A stretch of 64,000 nt of DNA. Origin: Diplosphaera chodatii (taxonomy: Eukaryota; Chlorophyta; Trebouxiophyceae; Prasiolales; Stichococcaceae). Shown in pieces: positions 1 through 11,612 of the stretch. A program made the position numbers and the translations under genes. The DNA is taken from assembly GCA_032358165.1 (NCBI GenBank), contig JAALGY010000061.1:186001-250000 (forward strand). Direction: 5' to 3'. Every line of letters begins with the position of its first letter. Positions within the stretch are counted from its first letter, which is position 1. Under the pieces are notes generated by a model. The model ran no database searches and was not told the DNA's origin. It saw nothing but the letters and a program-made list of their open reading frames with translations.

Positions 1-1132
1 ATCGTACGCTACATGCTCTGAGGATGGGCACGCGGATTGCTGCCTGACACCTGTCTTCTGTGCTGCCCGCAGCTGCAGGAGACGGAGGCGAAGCGCGACG
101 CGCTGCAGTCGGCGCTGGAGGCCACGCAGGCGGACCTGCGCCAGCTGGCGGCGGCCCTGCAGCAGGCGTCCCAGGTGACCGGCGCACGCAGATGTGTATC
201 ACATAGGCAGCCGGTGCAGGCGCTTGCTTGCCGCGCTGGCACTCGCGCACGAGTTTGTCAGATAGTGTTGCCTCACCGTGTGTCTGACAGATATCCAGTG
301 CGTGGCCCTACGCCAGCTCATTGTGAAGCGGAGCACTACACTTGCCCCCTCACGCCACGGCCTAGGGCCATGCCTGCACGACATGGCCTCCGAACTGCCT
401 TCAAACCATTGGTTTGGAGTCGCTTGGTCCAGCAGTACCATGAGAGGCACCACGACCATTGACCTGTGTTTGCGCCATCACTGACGCTGTCTGCACAGCT
501 GCAGCAGGCAGACTGCAGCATTCACAGGGGCCCTGGGTGCTGCCCCTGCTGCCCTTCTGCCAGAAGGGCAGTGCTTCAGTTCAGTTCAGGCATCGAGCTG
601 CTGCTAGGGTTTGGTCTTGCAGGCTATCTGTCAAGTACTGTCTGGCCGTGCTAAAGATCAGGGTTCGGAAGTTACTGACGGGGGCTGTCTTTGCCGCTGC
701 AGAGGTGGCACGCGGCCTGCACCAAGACGCAGCGCCTGCAGGCGCGGCTGGGCAGCAGCGCGGGCAGCCTGCCGCCGGGCGCGCTGCCGTACCTGGAGCC
801 CCTGCCGCTGCAGGGGGGCCAGCCGCCGCTCCAGGGCTGCCCGCCGCCGCTCCAGGGTGTCAACGTGCGTCCCGGCACTCAGCCATGTCCATTGCTATGT
901 GTTGCATACACAGTATATATGATGCCACCTTGCTGGCAGGCATGCACATATGCATTGGAGGAGGTCTAGGGTGCACACCTCATCCCTGACTTCTTATGTA
1001 CATTGGAGTGACAGACATCCCATATCACTGCAGGGCTGGCACGCTGCGCCCTGCACGCAGCCGCAGCCGCTGCCGGTGGCGCCGCCCGGCCGCGTGGCCC
1101 ACCGCGACATCCTCGCCCCGGGCATGTGGTAG
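1..1132 (+). CDS. 3' end of an unrecognised coiled-coil protein gene (5' partial)
   Basis: I do not recognise this gene; it runs off the left edge of the window. Three exons join in frame: 73-174, 703-864 and 1034-1132, with stop TAG at 1130-1132. The first visible exon encodes a short amphipathic helix (KRDALQSALEATQADLRQL) typical of a coiled coil. The next encodes a basic stretch followed by a Pro/Leu/Gln-rich linker, and the last ends APGMW. Acceptors are CAG and the donors are CAG|GTGACC and AAC|GTGCGT. Phases are all zero, which supports the joins, but no domain identifies a function. It could be the tail of a cytoskeletal or trafficking coiled-coil protein. Confidence 0.5.
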
Positions 1133-2819
1133 CGGCGGGCAGAGATGGCGCCAGCTGCAGCAGCCGTCCTTGCGGCAGGCTTCTGGCGTCAGCCCGCGAG
1201 CGCCCGGCAGGGCTGCACAGGGGTGTATGCTTTGCAGCCGCCCCCCAGCTGCGGGCAGCAGCCACAGGCGGTGCTCTGTTGCACAAAACGGAGTCCTGGC
1301 ACGTCTGTGTCAGCGCCACCGCCTCAGCTGCAGCCGCAGGTGCAGTCGTAGAGGCCCCGCGCGTGTCAGCATTACGAATTCAAGACTCACAACCAACAAG
1401 GCTGGGCTTTCACGCCCACCACACGCTGGCACCTCTCAATGTGCCATCAGGAACTGGTACAGGTTGCCTGGCACAGGCTGTGTGACACAGGTTGCGTGAC
1501 ACAACAACTACCCGACAAGGCATGGTAGTAGGGGCGAGGGGGAGGCACATGGTGCTCCAGTGAAACCTACTGATCGGCTTTGGAGTCCCACCATGGTTAA
1601 TTGCACTCTAGCAGGGGCCTTCACCATGCTGCCAGCTGGCAGCGGCCGGCAGCATGGTGAACGGCACCCGGGCCACACCCCGAACTGCAGGCATTGATAT
1701 TCCATTGATGTCAGGTAGCTGCTTTGTTCGAGGTTCGGTTTGCGCATGCACAAAAGCACCGACTGCCGGTGTGTGTCCGTAGACAGCTCGGGACTCGGGC
1801 AGGCTCATGCTCATTGCTCATTTGTTTTGCTAGCAGCGCTGGGGGCGGGGCGCGCAGTTGCCCCGCCGCCTGTCCTACCAACCTGGCATTGCTGAGACGG
1901 CGGCGGGTAACAAACTCCTTGTGTGCAGCCGCGCGCTTTGCCATCTGGTAGCTTATTTCTTTCTTTGTCAATTCCGACATTGTTTGTGCATGCGTGCTCT
2001 GGTGCAACATAGAGTTGCCAGGTATCTGTAGCTTCTCAGCACCGTTGCAACTTCTGCACCATTGCACAGGCGAATGCACATGCACAGCATTGCAGACGTG
2101 CACCCATGGATGACGGACCACTACCATCTCCAGTTTACATGCATTAAACACAGTTTGAGGATTTCAATGAGCAGAAACTAACATGCCACCGTTGCGCGAG
2201 TCCACAGACGGCGCTAACATAAGAGGTTCAATATCTCGAAAGCTGATAAGGCGTACAGAACAGTGAGGTGAGAGCACGAAACCGAAGCCAGGAATACTGC
2301 TGTAGAGCTGGTGTGTGAAGGCTGCGGAAGATGATGACACCGCCGCCCATGCAATGGATAGCCCAGAAAGTTTCCTGACGGATGTTCGATGCTGCCGGCC
2401 ATGTGGCGGTATGCACGAGGGTGACATTCCCTCGTGATGCCGCCAGGTTCGCAGCATAAACATCCTGTGCACAATAACACCCCTAGCGCTACCAATCAGC
2501 CCGATCGTTGCTGAGCAAGCGTCCAAGTGTTGTCAACAGCAGTAGGTTCAACAAAGATCCGCCTGTCGGGCCAAGCCTGCAGCCCGACCAACCTCTGGGC
2601 ATTGGCAGCGGTGCCGGCCCGTCGACAGGCGGCGGCCCATAAGTAGTTGTGGCTGCGCACGAAGCTCGGTGGCAAACAGGGGTTGGGGGGCACGAAACCC
2701 CCCCTGCAGCGCCACGCTTTGCACGCCGGGAAGCGTGCAGGTGCGGCCCCGGCTGCGCCGCGTTGCGGCCCAGGGTGGGGGCCGGCATCGCGGCACAGGG
2801 TGGGGCGCGCCGGCGACCC
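1133..2819. other. convergent intergenic region, no gene seen
   Basis: This lies between the 3' ends of a plus-strand and a minus-strand gene. Reading frames here are short and show no conserved motif. It should hold both 3' UTRs. The only clear structure is an inverted repeat at 1620-1661, listed separately. Confidence 0.6.
1620..1661. repeat. 14-bp perfect inverted repeat (potential hairpin)
   Basis: TTCACCATGCTGCC at 1620-1633 is matched exactly by its reverse complement at 1648-1661, with a 14-nt GC-rich loop between. It sits in the convergent intergenic gap, so the transcript from either side could fold there. Role unknown. Confidence 0.75.
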
Positions 2820-4762
2820 TCAGAAGCGCCAGTCCAGGCTGCCGCCGAGCGGCACCGCCGCATCGTCCAGCGGGTGCGACGGCTTGCGCAGGAAGCAGTC
2901 CAGCGGGTCGTCGGCACTCGGCATCGACTGCAGGTCCAGCAGCGGCATGCCGGGCAGCGGCGGCGGCGGCGACTGGCGGCCGGTCGGCGGCGGCGCCGGC
3001 TTGCCTGCAGCGGTGGCATGCACTTGTCAGCGGCCACAAACTCTCATGAGGCGCGACGCTGCTGGCTTGTGCCAACATGCATGCACTGCCGCTGCTGCTG
3101 CGTACAAGAACGGAGATGACCGTAATCTAGGCCGGGCGTCCAGGACAGTCAGCACCCCGGAATCGGCCACGCACCGGCGCACTGCACGCGGGTGTGGCCG
3201 GCGGCGGGCTTGACCTCCACGAACATGGGCTGCCCGGGCTTTGCCGGCTCGGCGGCGGCGGCGCCGCACCACGGCAGCGCCCCACCCCGGGGCACCAGCC
3301 CGCCGCCGGGGGCGGAGCCGGTGGTCACCGCCCCGCCGGCGGTGTTGGCGGCGGCGCTGCGGGAGGGGGAGCCGGCGTCGGGGGCGCTGAACCCCGGCTC
3401 CACCTTGACTGCGGCGGCGGCGGCGGCGGCGGCGAAGGGGGCCGGGCCCAGACCCTCTGCTTCCTGCTGCCCGGCCGCCGCCGCCGCGTCCCCGCCCGCC
3501 TCCCCCGCCCGCCGGTGCATCTCCTGCAGCTGGCGCACCAGCGCCGCGCGCTCCCGCTCGGCCTGCGGCCAGGCGCTCAGGGTTGATGACTATTGAATGT
3601 CGTTATTGTTGTCCATTATTTTTTCAGCTGACCAAGCTGTTCTCCATCATGAAAGCACTGGCAGGACTCCCGGCTGCAGGCATGACACTCGCGTACAGAA
3701 AGACGGTGCGTGACCTTGTGGGCTGGCACCCACTGTGACGCTGCCACAGCAGCCGGCAAGGGCAAGCAATGCAGCAGCGGTCAGCACCAGCAGAGTGCGG
3801 CAAGGGCGGACCTGCTGCAGTCGGGCGGACAGCGTCAGGGCATGGCCTTGAACTTGCTCGAGCTTCTCCTGTGACACCAGCCACCAGGATTCAGCATACA
3901 GCGCTCTGCTTTTTGGCGACCCAACCAGCAGTAGCAGCAGCAGCTGCAACAGCGTGGCATGCCCTGGGCAGACCGCCAAGCAAGCGCATGACACAGTGCT
4001 TGGTTGCAGACTCGGTGTAACAAACCCGCAGGATGGCATGGGGAGCACACCTGCATGTCCTCGAGCGCGTTTTGCCGCTTGCGGCGCACCCGCCGCGCAG
4101 ACTCCCTGTTTGCGATGCGCCTGCAGGCGACAGCACCCACAACTTTGGGAGGGCCTCTTCCCAAGGGAGCAGCCGCCTACGGTCGCTGTGTCAATCATGC
4201 CTGTATTGAGCGGCAGCAACAAGGCCGAGCACGACTGGACACGAGACACCTCGGACCCTACCACCGAGGTTGCCACAGCAAACAGGGGCACACCTCTTGA
4301 TGCGGCGGCGCTCGGACTCGGTGAGGTGCTGCGCGTCGGGGTCGCCGGTGTACGCGATGGGGCGGCCGATGCGGCGGCGGGCCTGCCCCGTGGCGGTGAT
4401 GGCGCCCGCGCCGCCGCCGCCCTGCTGCTCCTGCTGCTGCTGCTCCCCGGCGTACGACACGTCGGTGGAGGTGGACGACCGGGTGCGCGGCCTGCCGCGG
4501 GAGGGAGCCACAGACTTCAGTCAGCATGCTGGGCAGCCGGGTTGGAGGGGCGGCAATGCATGTGCATGCACCAGCTGGGCACGAGGGTTTGGGGCGCAGT
4601 GCCGGATGGTCCAACACCAAGATATGTTGATATTTGGGTGAGTTGGGCCAGACTGGCCGAGTTCATGGAACTGGATCGTGCAGGCGGCGGCGGCCATGCG
4701 CACCTGGGTTCGGCGTCCCAGTGCGGCAGCGGATCCGCGAAGCTGAGGTACTGGCACGCCAT
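2820..4762 (-). CDS. bZIP transcription factor
   Basis: DNA-binding leucine-zipper transcription factor, nuclear. Exons (minus): 4704-4762, 4294-4491, 4051-4120, 3812-3868, 3175-3562, 2820-3004; all phases close, giving 318 residues from ATG at 4762. A short Gln/Gly stretch precedes the basic region. The basic region has the invariant Asn and Arg (NRESARRVRRKRQ, Asn90 and Arg98). The zipper follows across two exon joins with hydrophobic residues at the a (L105, L112, A119, L126, L140) and d (M108, V115, L122, L136, M143) positions. The C-terminal half is Ala/Gly/Pro-rich with an alanine run and ends in an acidic/hydrophobic tail (LDLQSMPSADDPLD), a possible activation region. The target genes and bZIP subgroup cannot be read from sequence. 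Confidence 0.9.
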
Positions 4763-6512
4763 GGCGGTCGAATGCTTGCGGCACAGGCTCCGCGATAGCG
4801 TTCTGTTCACTGCTAAGCTGCCTTGTGACAAAGCCTGCAACGCAGACAGGTGGCAACTTGGTTCGCAGCAGTGGCCACCTGTGAGGGGCGCAGGGCCCTG
4901 CCTTAAAGGCTCTGTCGTACAGACGGCCCTGATGGAGCGTGGTTCATACCAGCTACCAGGCGACATGAGGGCAACAGGGCGATTGACAGTGCGGCAGCGG
5001 CGTGTCGCGAGCTCCATGTGGCGTCTGCACCTGTGAAAGAGGTCCTGATGTTGCTGGGGCCACTCCTGAAGTGCTGGCAGCAGCACCGCAACGATGACGC
5101 CGGCGGCGTCAATCGTCAGCGATCGTGCTGTGGCCTGCAACAAGATTGAAACCTGGCGTCAGAGGCGCTCATTTCTCAGGCAGTACGGTATTTGAGATGT
5201 TAGCTCGCGGGCTTCGCCGCAGGTTCGCGCGCAGCCGTCGGCCAGTGTGGCGCCTGGCGACGCGAACGTGGGGGCCTGACAGTCTCAGAGTGACAGAGTG
5301 ACAATGAACAGTGCTCGGGCCGGAGGCACGAGCTGCTGAGCCTCGAAACGCGCCGATGTGCCACCAGCGACATGGCTTCCGCCGGAGCGGCCACAGCGGC
5401 ACAGCACCGCATGTGTGCACCATAAGACGACCTATCGAGCATGATGCAGCAAGCAGCAACGCCTGGGGGCCCCCGACTGCCAGCGCGTGTTCAAGACGCA
5501 ATTTAACCTGTCTTGACTTGTTGAAGAACATGCCTCTGGCCTGCCGCAGCCCACCTGTCTGACGAGGAGTTGCCGCCGGCCTGAGCTGCTGTGTGTCTCA
5601 ACCGAAGTCAGCTTCCGTTTGTGGGCGAGAGCCTGCTTAGGAGAAGCGCTGCATGTACCGGGCGTTCTTGAGCCTGGCAGGGGGCGGAACACTGTCACTG
5701 CCCCACCCCGATTCCGCGTATCATGCGGGCATCAATACACTCCCAGTGAGATCGTTGATCCATCAAAGGGGCCAAACACACCCGTCACTGGCTATTGTAG
5801 TGCTTGGCTGCTTGCAACTACATAAACAGCAGCCTGGCGACCCGACTCGCACAGCACGGTGCAAGTGTCGGCAAATGGGGCAGCAAGCAGGAGCGGTGAC
5901 GGCAGGGTTGCGCGACAGTGAAAATCCCAATTCCCTCCAGCAAGAGTCGGCCGAGGTATCAGACTGGCAAGACTGGCGACTGAGGTGGCATTTTTCCACA
6001 TTACATCCTGCTCACTTACAGAGTCTCAGCAAGATCGACTGCTCAATACCGACAGTTCCTGTATGCGGTGCTTGGCACAGATATTTGCATGAAAATTCGG
6101 GGTGGTGCAAACAATACCGTACTCAACAAATCAGAGGTCACCGTGCCCGACAAATGTGTGCTAGGTTTCACAGCCCCACTTCGACAACACTCACGCAGTG
6201 CCAAACGCCAGCACAGCAGCACTCCCGCAATTCCAACGGTGCTTGGTTGCCATCACGACCACCTGACCTTGCACGGCTCCAGCAGCGCCGCCGCGGTGAT
6301 GCTTAGATTTGTGTGGGCATGCCGACGGGCGACGTGGCTGCAGCCACACAGAGGCGCGGTCAGCATGCGACACCATCGAAGTCCACCACAGCAACGGGGC
6401 ATGCAAACCGCAATAATCACTGCATCTGCCGGCATGACCCCATTGACTTGGCACGCTCTGCACACGCTCCTGAGGAACCTCAAGACAGCAGGTGCGCGTG
6501 CACGACATCCAC
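4763..6512. other. intergenic region upstream of the bZIP gene, no gene seen
   Basis: About 1.75 kb between two minus-strand genes. It should contain the bZIP promoter and 5' UTR and the 3' UTR of the BAR gene. The ORFs present have no recognisable domain, splice pattern or codon bias like the neighbouring exons. Confidence 0.55.
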
Positions 6513-8956
6513 TCACGTCCTGAGAACAGCAGCGCTGCAGGGGGGGGAGGCACCTGGCATGACGCCGCCGGGCGGGCTGTGCAGCTCGCCGGTGTTGCCG
6601 CCCATGTGCCCCTGCGCGGCGCCGGCGCCCACGGCGCCCACGCCGCCGGTGAAGGGCTGCGCGTGCACGCGGCTCGCCTCGATCAGGCGCTCCCCCTGCA
6701 GCTCCATCGCCTTGGTGATGTATTGCTGCAGGGCAGGGAGGCACACGGGCGTCAGACGCCATGTTGCTGGGTCGCTCCAAGGTCGCTGCCTGCAGCAGGC
6801 GAGGCGGCCATAATGGCTGTGCGCCCCGCAGCAGCTGCCACCCACGGCTGCATGAATTGATTGAAGCTGCAGATGCAGCCCACGCTCCAAAGCTATGGTG
6901 TGTGAATCATATCGGCGGCACATCACACTGTATCAGGTAGCGGCATGATGCTGCTGATGTGCATCGGTCAATGTCTTTGAGGTGCAGACACCTGAATGTG
7001 CCGTGCGTTCTGTGCATGGCGCGCCAGCTCATCGTACACCTCCGCCTCGATCTTCATGAACGCCTCCCGCGCCGCTGCACAGCGCAACACAGCACAATGA
7101 AACTCATGAACCCTGTGGCAGTGCAAACAGATAGGATGGTGCACAGAATCAGCCTTTGACTGCAGTGCGTGCTGCAGCATTGCGGGTTTCTGATAAACTG
7201 CATGCTGCGGACTGGCGCATTGCTGATGTTCTGTCTGAAAGAGCAGGCTCACTGATGAGGGCCGGGTTGTCAACCTCACGCCGCTGCGAGGCGCTCACAT
7301 TGTCCTGCTTCATCACGTTCTCCTGCAGCACAGACCAGGCTTTGCTTCAGCGACAGAGCCAGACGCATACCATGTAGGACAGTAGCGGCCTGCTGGTCTG
7401 CTCAGACTCTCAAACATTCAAAGTGCATCGCTTGCTGCGCTTCAGCGAAAAGAATAATGGGTGGCCCCACCTTCAGGTCCTTCTGCGACGCCTTGTAGTG
7501 CTTGCGCCGCGCCTCGTCCAGCCGCAGCGAGGCCTTGTCCACCTCGTTGAGGCGGCCCTGCAGCAGGGCGTCGAGCCTGAGTGGAGCGCAACAACACTCC
7601 CCTTTCTGGTCACCACACTTACGTTCAGCTGTCACAGCCAGGGAGCAGCATTGGCCGAGGCAACGTCGCCCGGGTGGATGACCAGATAGCACGGTGACAA
7701 GGGTATGTCAGGGGCGTACCACCACATCTGCAGCAGTAATGCGCATTCACCTTGAGGCGGGTGTGCTCCGCCTGCCACTGCGCGAGGCCATCGTACACCT
7801 GGGCCTTCAGCTCCATGTCCTGCGGCATAGGGCGCAGTGCTTCAGCAGCGTGTCGCGGGTGCACCAATGGCTGCGTTCTTTGAAGGGGAAAGAAGCGGCC
7901 AAGCCAGTTCAAAGATGTCGTGATCTGTGCTCCACCAGAGGTTGCCTTCACCTCGGGACCCACACCCTGGATCTACCTTTTCCACCAGCGCACTGCTGTA
8001 TGACACTCGTCCATTGGCATGTGCGGCCTGCATGCGCGACCTGACCCCACGCATGCTCTGCACGCTCCGCACCTTGGCGCGGGACATCTGGTTGGGCGCG
8101 ATGAGCGGCGACCCAGTGCCGGCCACCGGCACCACGTTGTTGTCGGCGTCCAGGTGGTAGTTCTGCAGGGAGACGTGGTTCCCAAATCAGGACGCAGATG
8201 AGCAGCGGCAACGCTGCACCATGCCTCCACAGAAGCTCGATGCTAGTACCCTTGCATACAGCACGATCAACGGCGGCATGACTGCTGGGAAGCGTGAAGG
8301 CATGACTGCTGGGAGGCGTGAAGGCGGACCTGAGGCATGTTGCCGGACATGGTCTTCTCAGAGTCGGCGATCAGCGCTGCGGGGAGAAAGGCGAGGCCGT
8401 CAGCAGCGTGCGGGCAAACTTCGGATCAGTTGTACGTCCGCCAGCTGACTGTTGGTCACGAGGGTGTTGACGTTAGGTGCACACAACGGGCAGACTGTAT
8501 GGGGAAAGAACGCACTGTCTGTCGCCTTCTTGAGCGCCTTGATCTCCAACTCGATCTTGCTCAGGCGGCGCGACAGCGCGTTCGACTCGTCGTACACTGC
8601 GACACACGCGTGAACCGTTGACAGAAGTAACAGGCATGCGGCTGTGCATTGCTGCAGGCATCAGGATGGTCTTTCCCCCTGTGGCAAGTCAGGGTGTGAG
8701 CTTGCAGGCGCACGCACTGGAGTGGCATCTCGTCGCCTTGACAGGGGCCAGCTGCCGTCCGGTCTGCAGCAAAAAGGTGCAGGTGTTAGTTACGCTGAGC
8801 TGTACAATATGGTGTGAGGCTTTCAATCTGCAGCCCAGGTGTGCACCACCCCAAATTGGGTGGTGTGTTGATCTCCGGAGTGCCACCCAAACTGCGGCAA
8901 AGCCGCGGCAGCGCGCACCTTGGTCCAGCACCAGCAGCTCTGCCGGCTCTTCTCCG
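6513..8956 (-). CDS. BAR-domain protein (first exon not resolved)
   Basis: Predicted banana-shaped dimer that senses or shapes curved membrane in endocytosis or vesicle traffic. Exons (minus): 8919-8956, 8516-8596, 8330-8376, 8073-8162, 7751-7819, 7471-7557, 7253-7322, 6992-7074, 6513-6725; every phase closes. The order of helices matches the amphiphysin/Rvs type: AELLVLDQVYDESNALSRRL, then LIADSEKTMSGN, then a Leu/Asp-rich loop, then KGRLNEVDKASLRLDEARRK, then AREAFMKIEAEVYDELARHA, then a last helix QYITKAMELQGERLIEASRV. The tail is Gly/Ala-rich and no SH3 domain follows. The exon carrying the ATG must end two bases into a codon and lie between 8957 and about 9350; I could not place it. The last exon could also splice onward at CCAG|GTGCC near 6558. 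Confidence 0.78.
8277..8324. repeat. tandem direct repeat, 2 x 24 bp
   Basis: The unit at 8277-8300 is repeated at 8301-8324 with one A-to-G change. It lies in an intron of the BAR-domain gene. Confidence 0.85.
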
Positions 8957-9358
8957 CTGCAACACCCATGGCTGATTTTCTTCGAGGTTCCCTCGCGTCA
9001 CCGGACGGGCACGGTGTTTTGTGGACGACTGCGGCGCACCAACCGGTGTCAAATACTGCTTGGCTCAAATTTACGGGTCAGACGAGACCGACTTGTTTCA
9101 ATGCGCGGGGATTATTGTGCCGTCTGGCGACGGTTGCCTACAAACCAGCTGGCAGCCGTGCGCGCTGTCGCGAAGCTGACGTTTCATGCCCCCTGCAGCG
9201 CTGCGATCAGTCATGGCCGAGGCACCAAACAAGCTATCTTGACATGCACGCAGCAGCTGAGACTCGTTTTGACGTTTGTGTCATCCGATTTGGTTGGTTG
9301 GAGCACGTTCCTGGCAGCCCTAGGGTAGGGTGTCAGAGAGGGCGGCGAACTTTGAATA
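8957..9358. promoter_or_regulatory. divergent intergenic/5' region between BAR gene and secreted-protein gene
   Basis: The genes diverge here, so both promoters and the missing first exon of the BAR gene must fit in about 400 bp. Several minus-strand ATGs exist (for example at 9187 and 9214), but none gives a donor in the required phase. No TATA-like box stands out. Confidence 0.5.
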
Positions 9359-11205
9359 ATGTGCAGATCTGCTTGGCTTGCACCGACTGTGGCGGCCGTG
9401 CTGCTCGCCCTTCTGCTGGCCGAACCAGCTGGGGCACAAGGTGTCATGACCTCCTCAGATCAGACCACCAGCATGGACACGTGTTGCTCCATTCAGAATT
9501 GCATGCCTATGCTGCCTCACATCGGATGTGCATCCTGCATGTCTATCGATGACTGCGCGGTGGCTGAGTTGCGTCACCGCTGCTGTGGTGGCATTTGCAA
9601 ACCCGTGTAAACATGCTCAGCTATGGCGTATGCAGAAGTTTGTCCCAGGCATTGCACTGTCGGCAGACACAAGCAGATGCTGCATGCACCAGCTCTCTGC
9701 AGCGCATTACAATGGAAGGGAGGAACACGTGGCATCAATGTGACATGCAGACGTATCGGCAGCGTGTGGCGATGTGGGCTCCGCCGGTTCAGCAGCAGCG
9801 CAGGCGTGCCAGGGACTGCAGGTCAACGCCACGGGCGGCCTCAGCTGCCCGCAGGAATGCTCTACTGCTTTCCAGCAGGTGCGAGCCTGCTGCAATGGTG
9901 TGCAGCTGGTGCAACGCAAAGCGCGTGCAGGCCATCAGGCTAGATCAGTCATGAGCCGCTCGGCCATGTACCTTCAGCGAGCCATGGTCAATCAAGATCT
10001 TCAACAGCAAGTACCACTGGGTGCAGGTGCCGAGGGACTGCGTGAATGCGCTGGTCTCTGACGCGAGCACAGCCCAGGCCTAGTGAGTGCAGCAGACGCC
10101 ATGAGCTGCAATGACGTCCTTGGCATACCATGCCTGATGAGTGCATGCACAAGGGTCTGCAGCAGTCGGTGTTGCATGATGCGGCTAAGCAAATCAGCCA
10201 GACGTACCACTGACCGTTCGTTGCTTGGCGTACAGTGAGCAGATCTTCCAGGCGTGCAACATCCAGTTCACAGCCGTAGCGTGAGGCTCACATGCTGTCA
10301 CCCCTGCTTTGACGCCTGCATGCCGCCTGCTGCCCATTCCACCTCCTGACCAATGCCCAGCAGCTGCACGTGGCTGGTGGCAGGACAGGACCAGCTCAGC
10401 AACACCTGATTCGTGTCCCTCGTTGCAGTGCTGCTGCGCCAAACGCCTCAGCTCCAGCCCTAGCACCAGCCGCAGCCCCCGTTGCTGCCCCCGCCGCTGC
10501 CCCTGGCGAGGCGCCCGGCCCTGCGCTGACGCCTGAGGTGCTGGCCCTTCGACTGGTTTCACTGCAGGACTCGTTTCACTCGAGATTAACGTGCCTGGCA
10601 CAGCTCGCATGCCTGACGTTGTAGGGACCAAAGCTCTCGCGTCCTGCAGCCCCATGCAGGTTGCATGCACATGTTGCGCACATGGTACATGTGGCTGTTG
10701 CTGCAGTCATGGCTGATGGTGCTTGCAAGCCTGGCTGCAGGTGGCACCTGGCGAGGCTCCGGCGCCCAGCACGCTGCTGGCCCCAGACCTGGCACCTGCC
10801 GCTGCACCAGGCTTGGCACCAGCAGCAGCGCCGGTGGCAGCACCGGCAGCAGCACCGCTGGCGGCACCAGTGGAGGCACCGGCAGCAACGCCAGTGGCGG
10901 CGCCTGCGGCTGACGTGCCGTCTCCAGATGCAACTGCAGCAGGGGTTTTGGCGCCCACAGCGCCAGCGCCCGCGCCGCAGGCCGCCTCCCACACCGTACG
11001 CCCTGAAGCAAACCCTGAACCAATTGCTCGGCATTCAAGCGTTGCTGCTGTATGATGCACACCTGGCCATGCTAGTGGCTGCACTGAACAGGTTTCTGCA
11101 TGCCTCAGCACCTGCGAGAGGATTGGGCTGTGTCATTTGCTGCAGGTGATTGTATCAGCGGGGTCTACGCTTGCTGCTACTGCAGCAATTTTGGCGCTGC
11201 TATGA
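9359..11205 (+). CDS. secreted Cys-rich, Ala/Pro-rich protein, probably GPI-anchored
   Basis: No family recognised. Exons: 9359-9440, 9751-9878, 10027-10082, 10236-10280, 10429-10537, 10741-11049, 11146-11205; phases all close, giving 262 residues. Residues 1-26 form a signal peptide (a long Leu/Val/Ala core, cleavage near AGAQ). A mature domain of about 70 residues has six cysteines spaced C-x13-C-x12-C-x3-C-x10-C-x20-C and one N-glycosylation-type NAT. A long Ala/Pro repeat region follows (AAAP, APVAAPAA units), like hydroxyproline-rich algal wall proteins. The last exon encodes VIVSAGSTLAATAAILALL and stops, the hydrophobic end expected of a GPI signal. It probably acts at the cell surface or wall. 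The donor of exon 6 could instead be at 11040 with the same phase. Confidence 0.72.
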
Positions 11206-11612
11206 GCAGCAGCAGCTTTAGAGCACCCTACTCATCAACACCTGACACCAGCCCATCTCAAATCGCCAGTGATTGCCAGCCCTCCAGCAGCTCACTTCCT
11301 CTGGCATGGAGACTTGTAGCTTCACACGCATGGAGCCATAATGTGACGGTAGTCACTGTGTAGCAAATCCATTGTCTTGTCGTGAGCAGCAATTTTGACA
11401 CAGCTAGAGCTGCAAGGTATGGTAGCTGGGGTAGGGCCGTAGGGGTGAGGTAGCTCGGCCCCATGAACTGGCGGCTAGCACTGGACACAGTGTCACTGTA
11501 TTATTATTTTTTATCAAACAGGTGTCCGAGCAAACCCAATTCAGCAACTTCGACGGACATGTTCTTCTCCCGGGCATGTGTATCAGTACAGGCGCCAGCA
11601 TGCTGTGCTCGC
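11206..11612. other. convergent intergenic region
   Basis: About 400 bp between the stop of the secreted-protein gene and the stop of the ISCA gene on the other strand. It is more AT-rich than the exons and includes a T/A-rich run near 11500. No gene seen. Confidence 0.6.

Noticed and set aside
3954..5036. 360-codon plus-strand frame over the bZIP gene
   Set aside because: It overlaps three phased bZIP exons on the other strand and has no recognisable domain.
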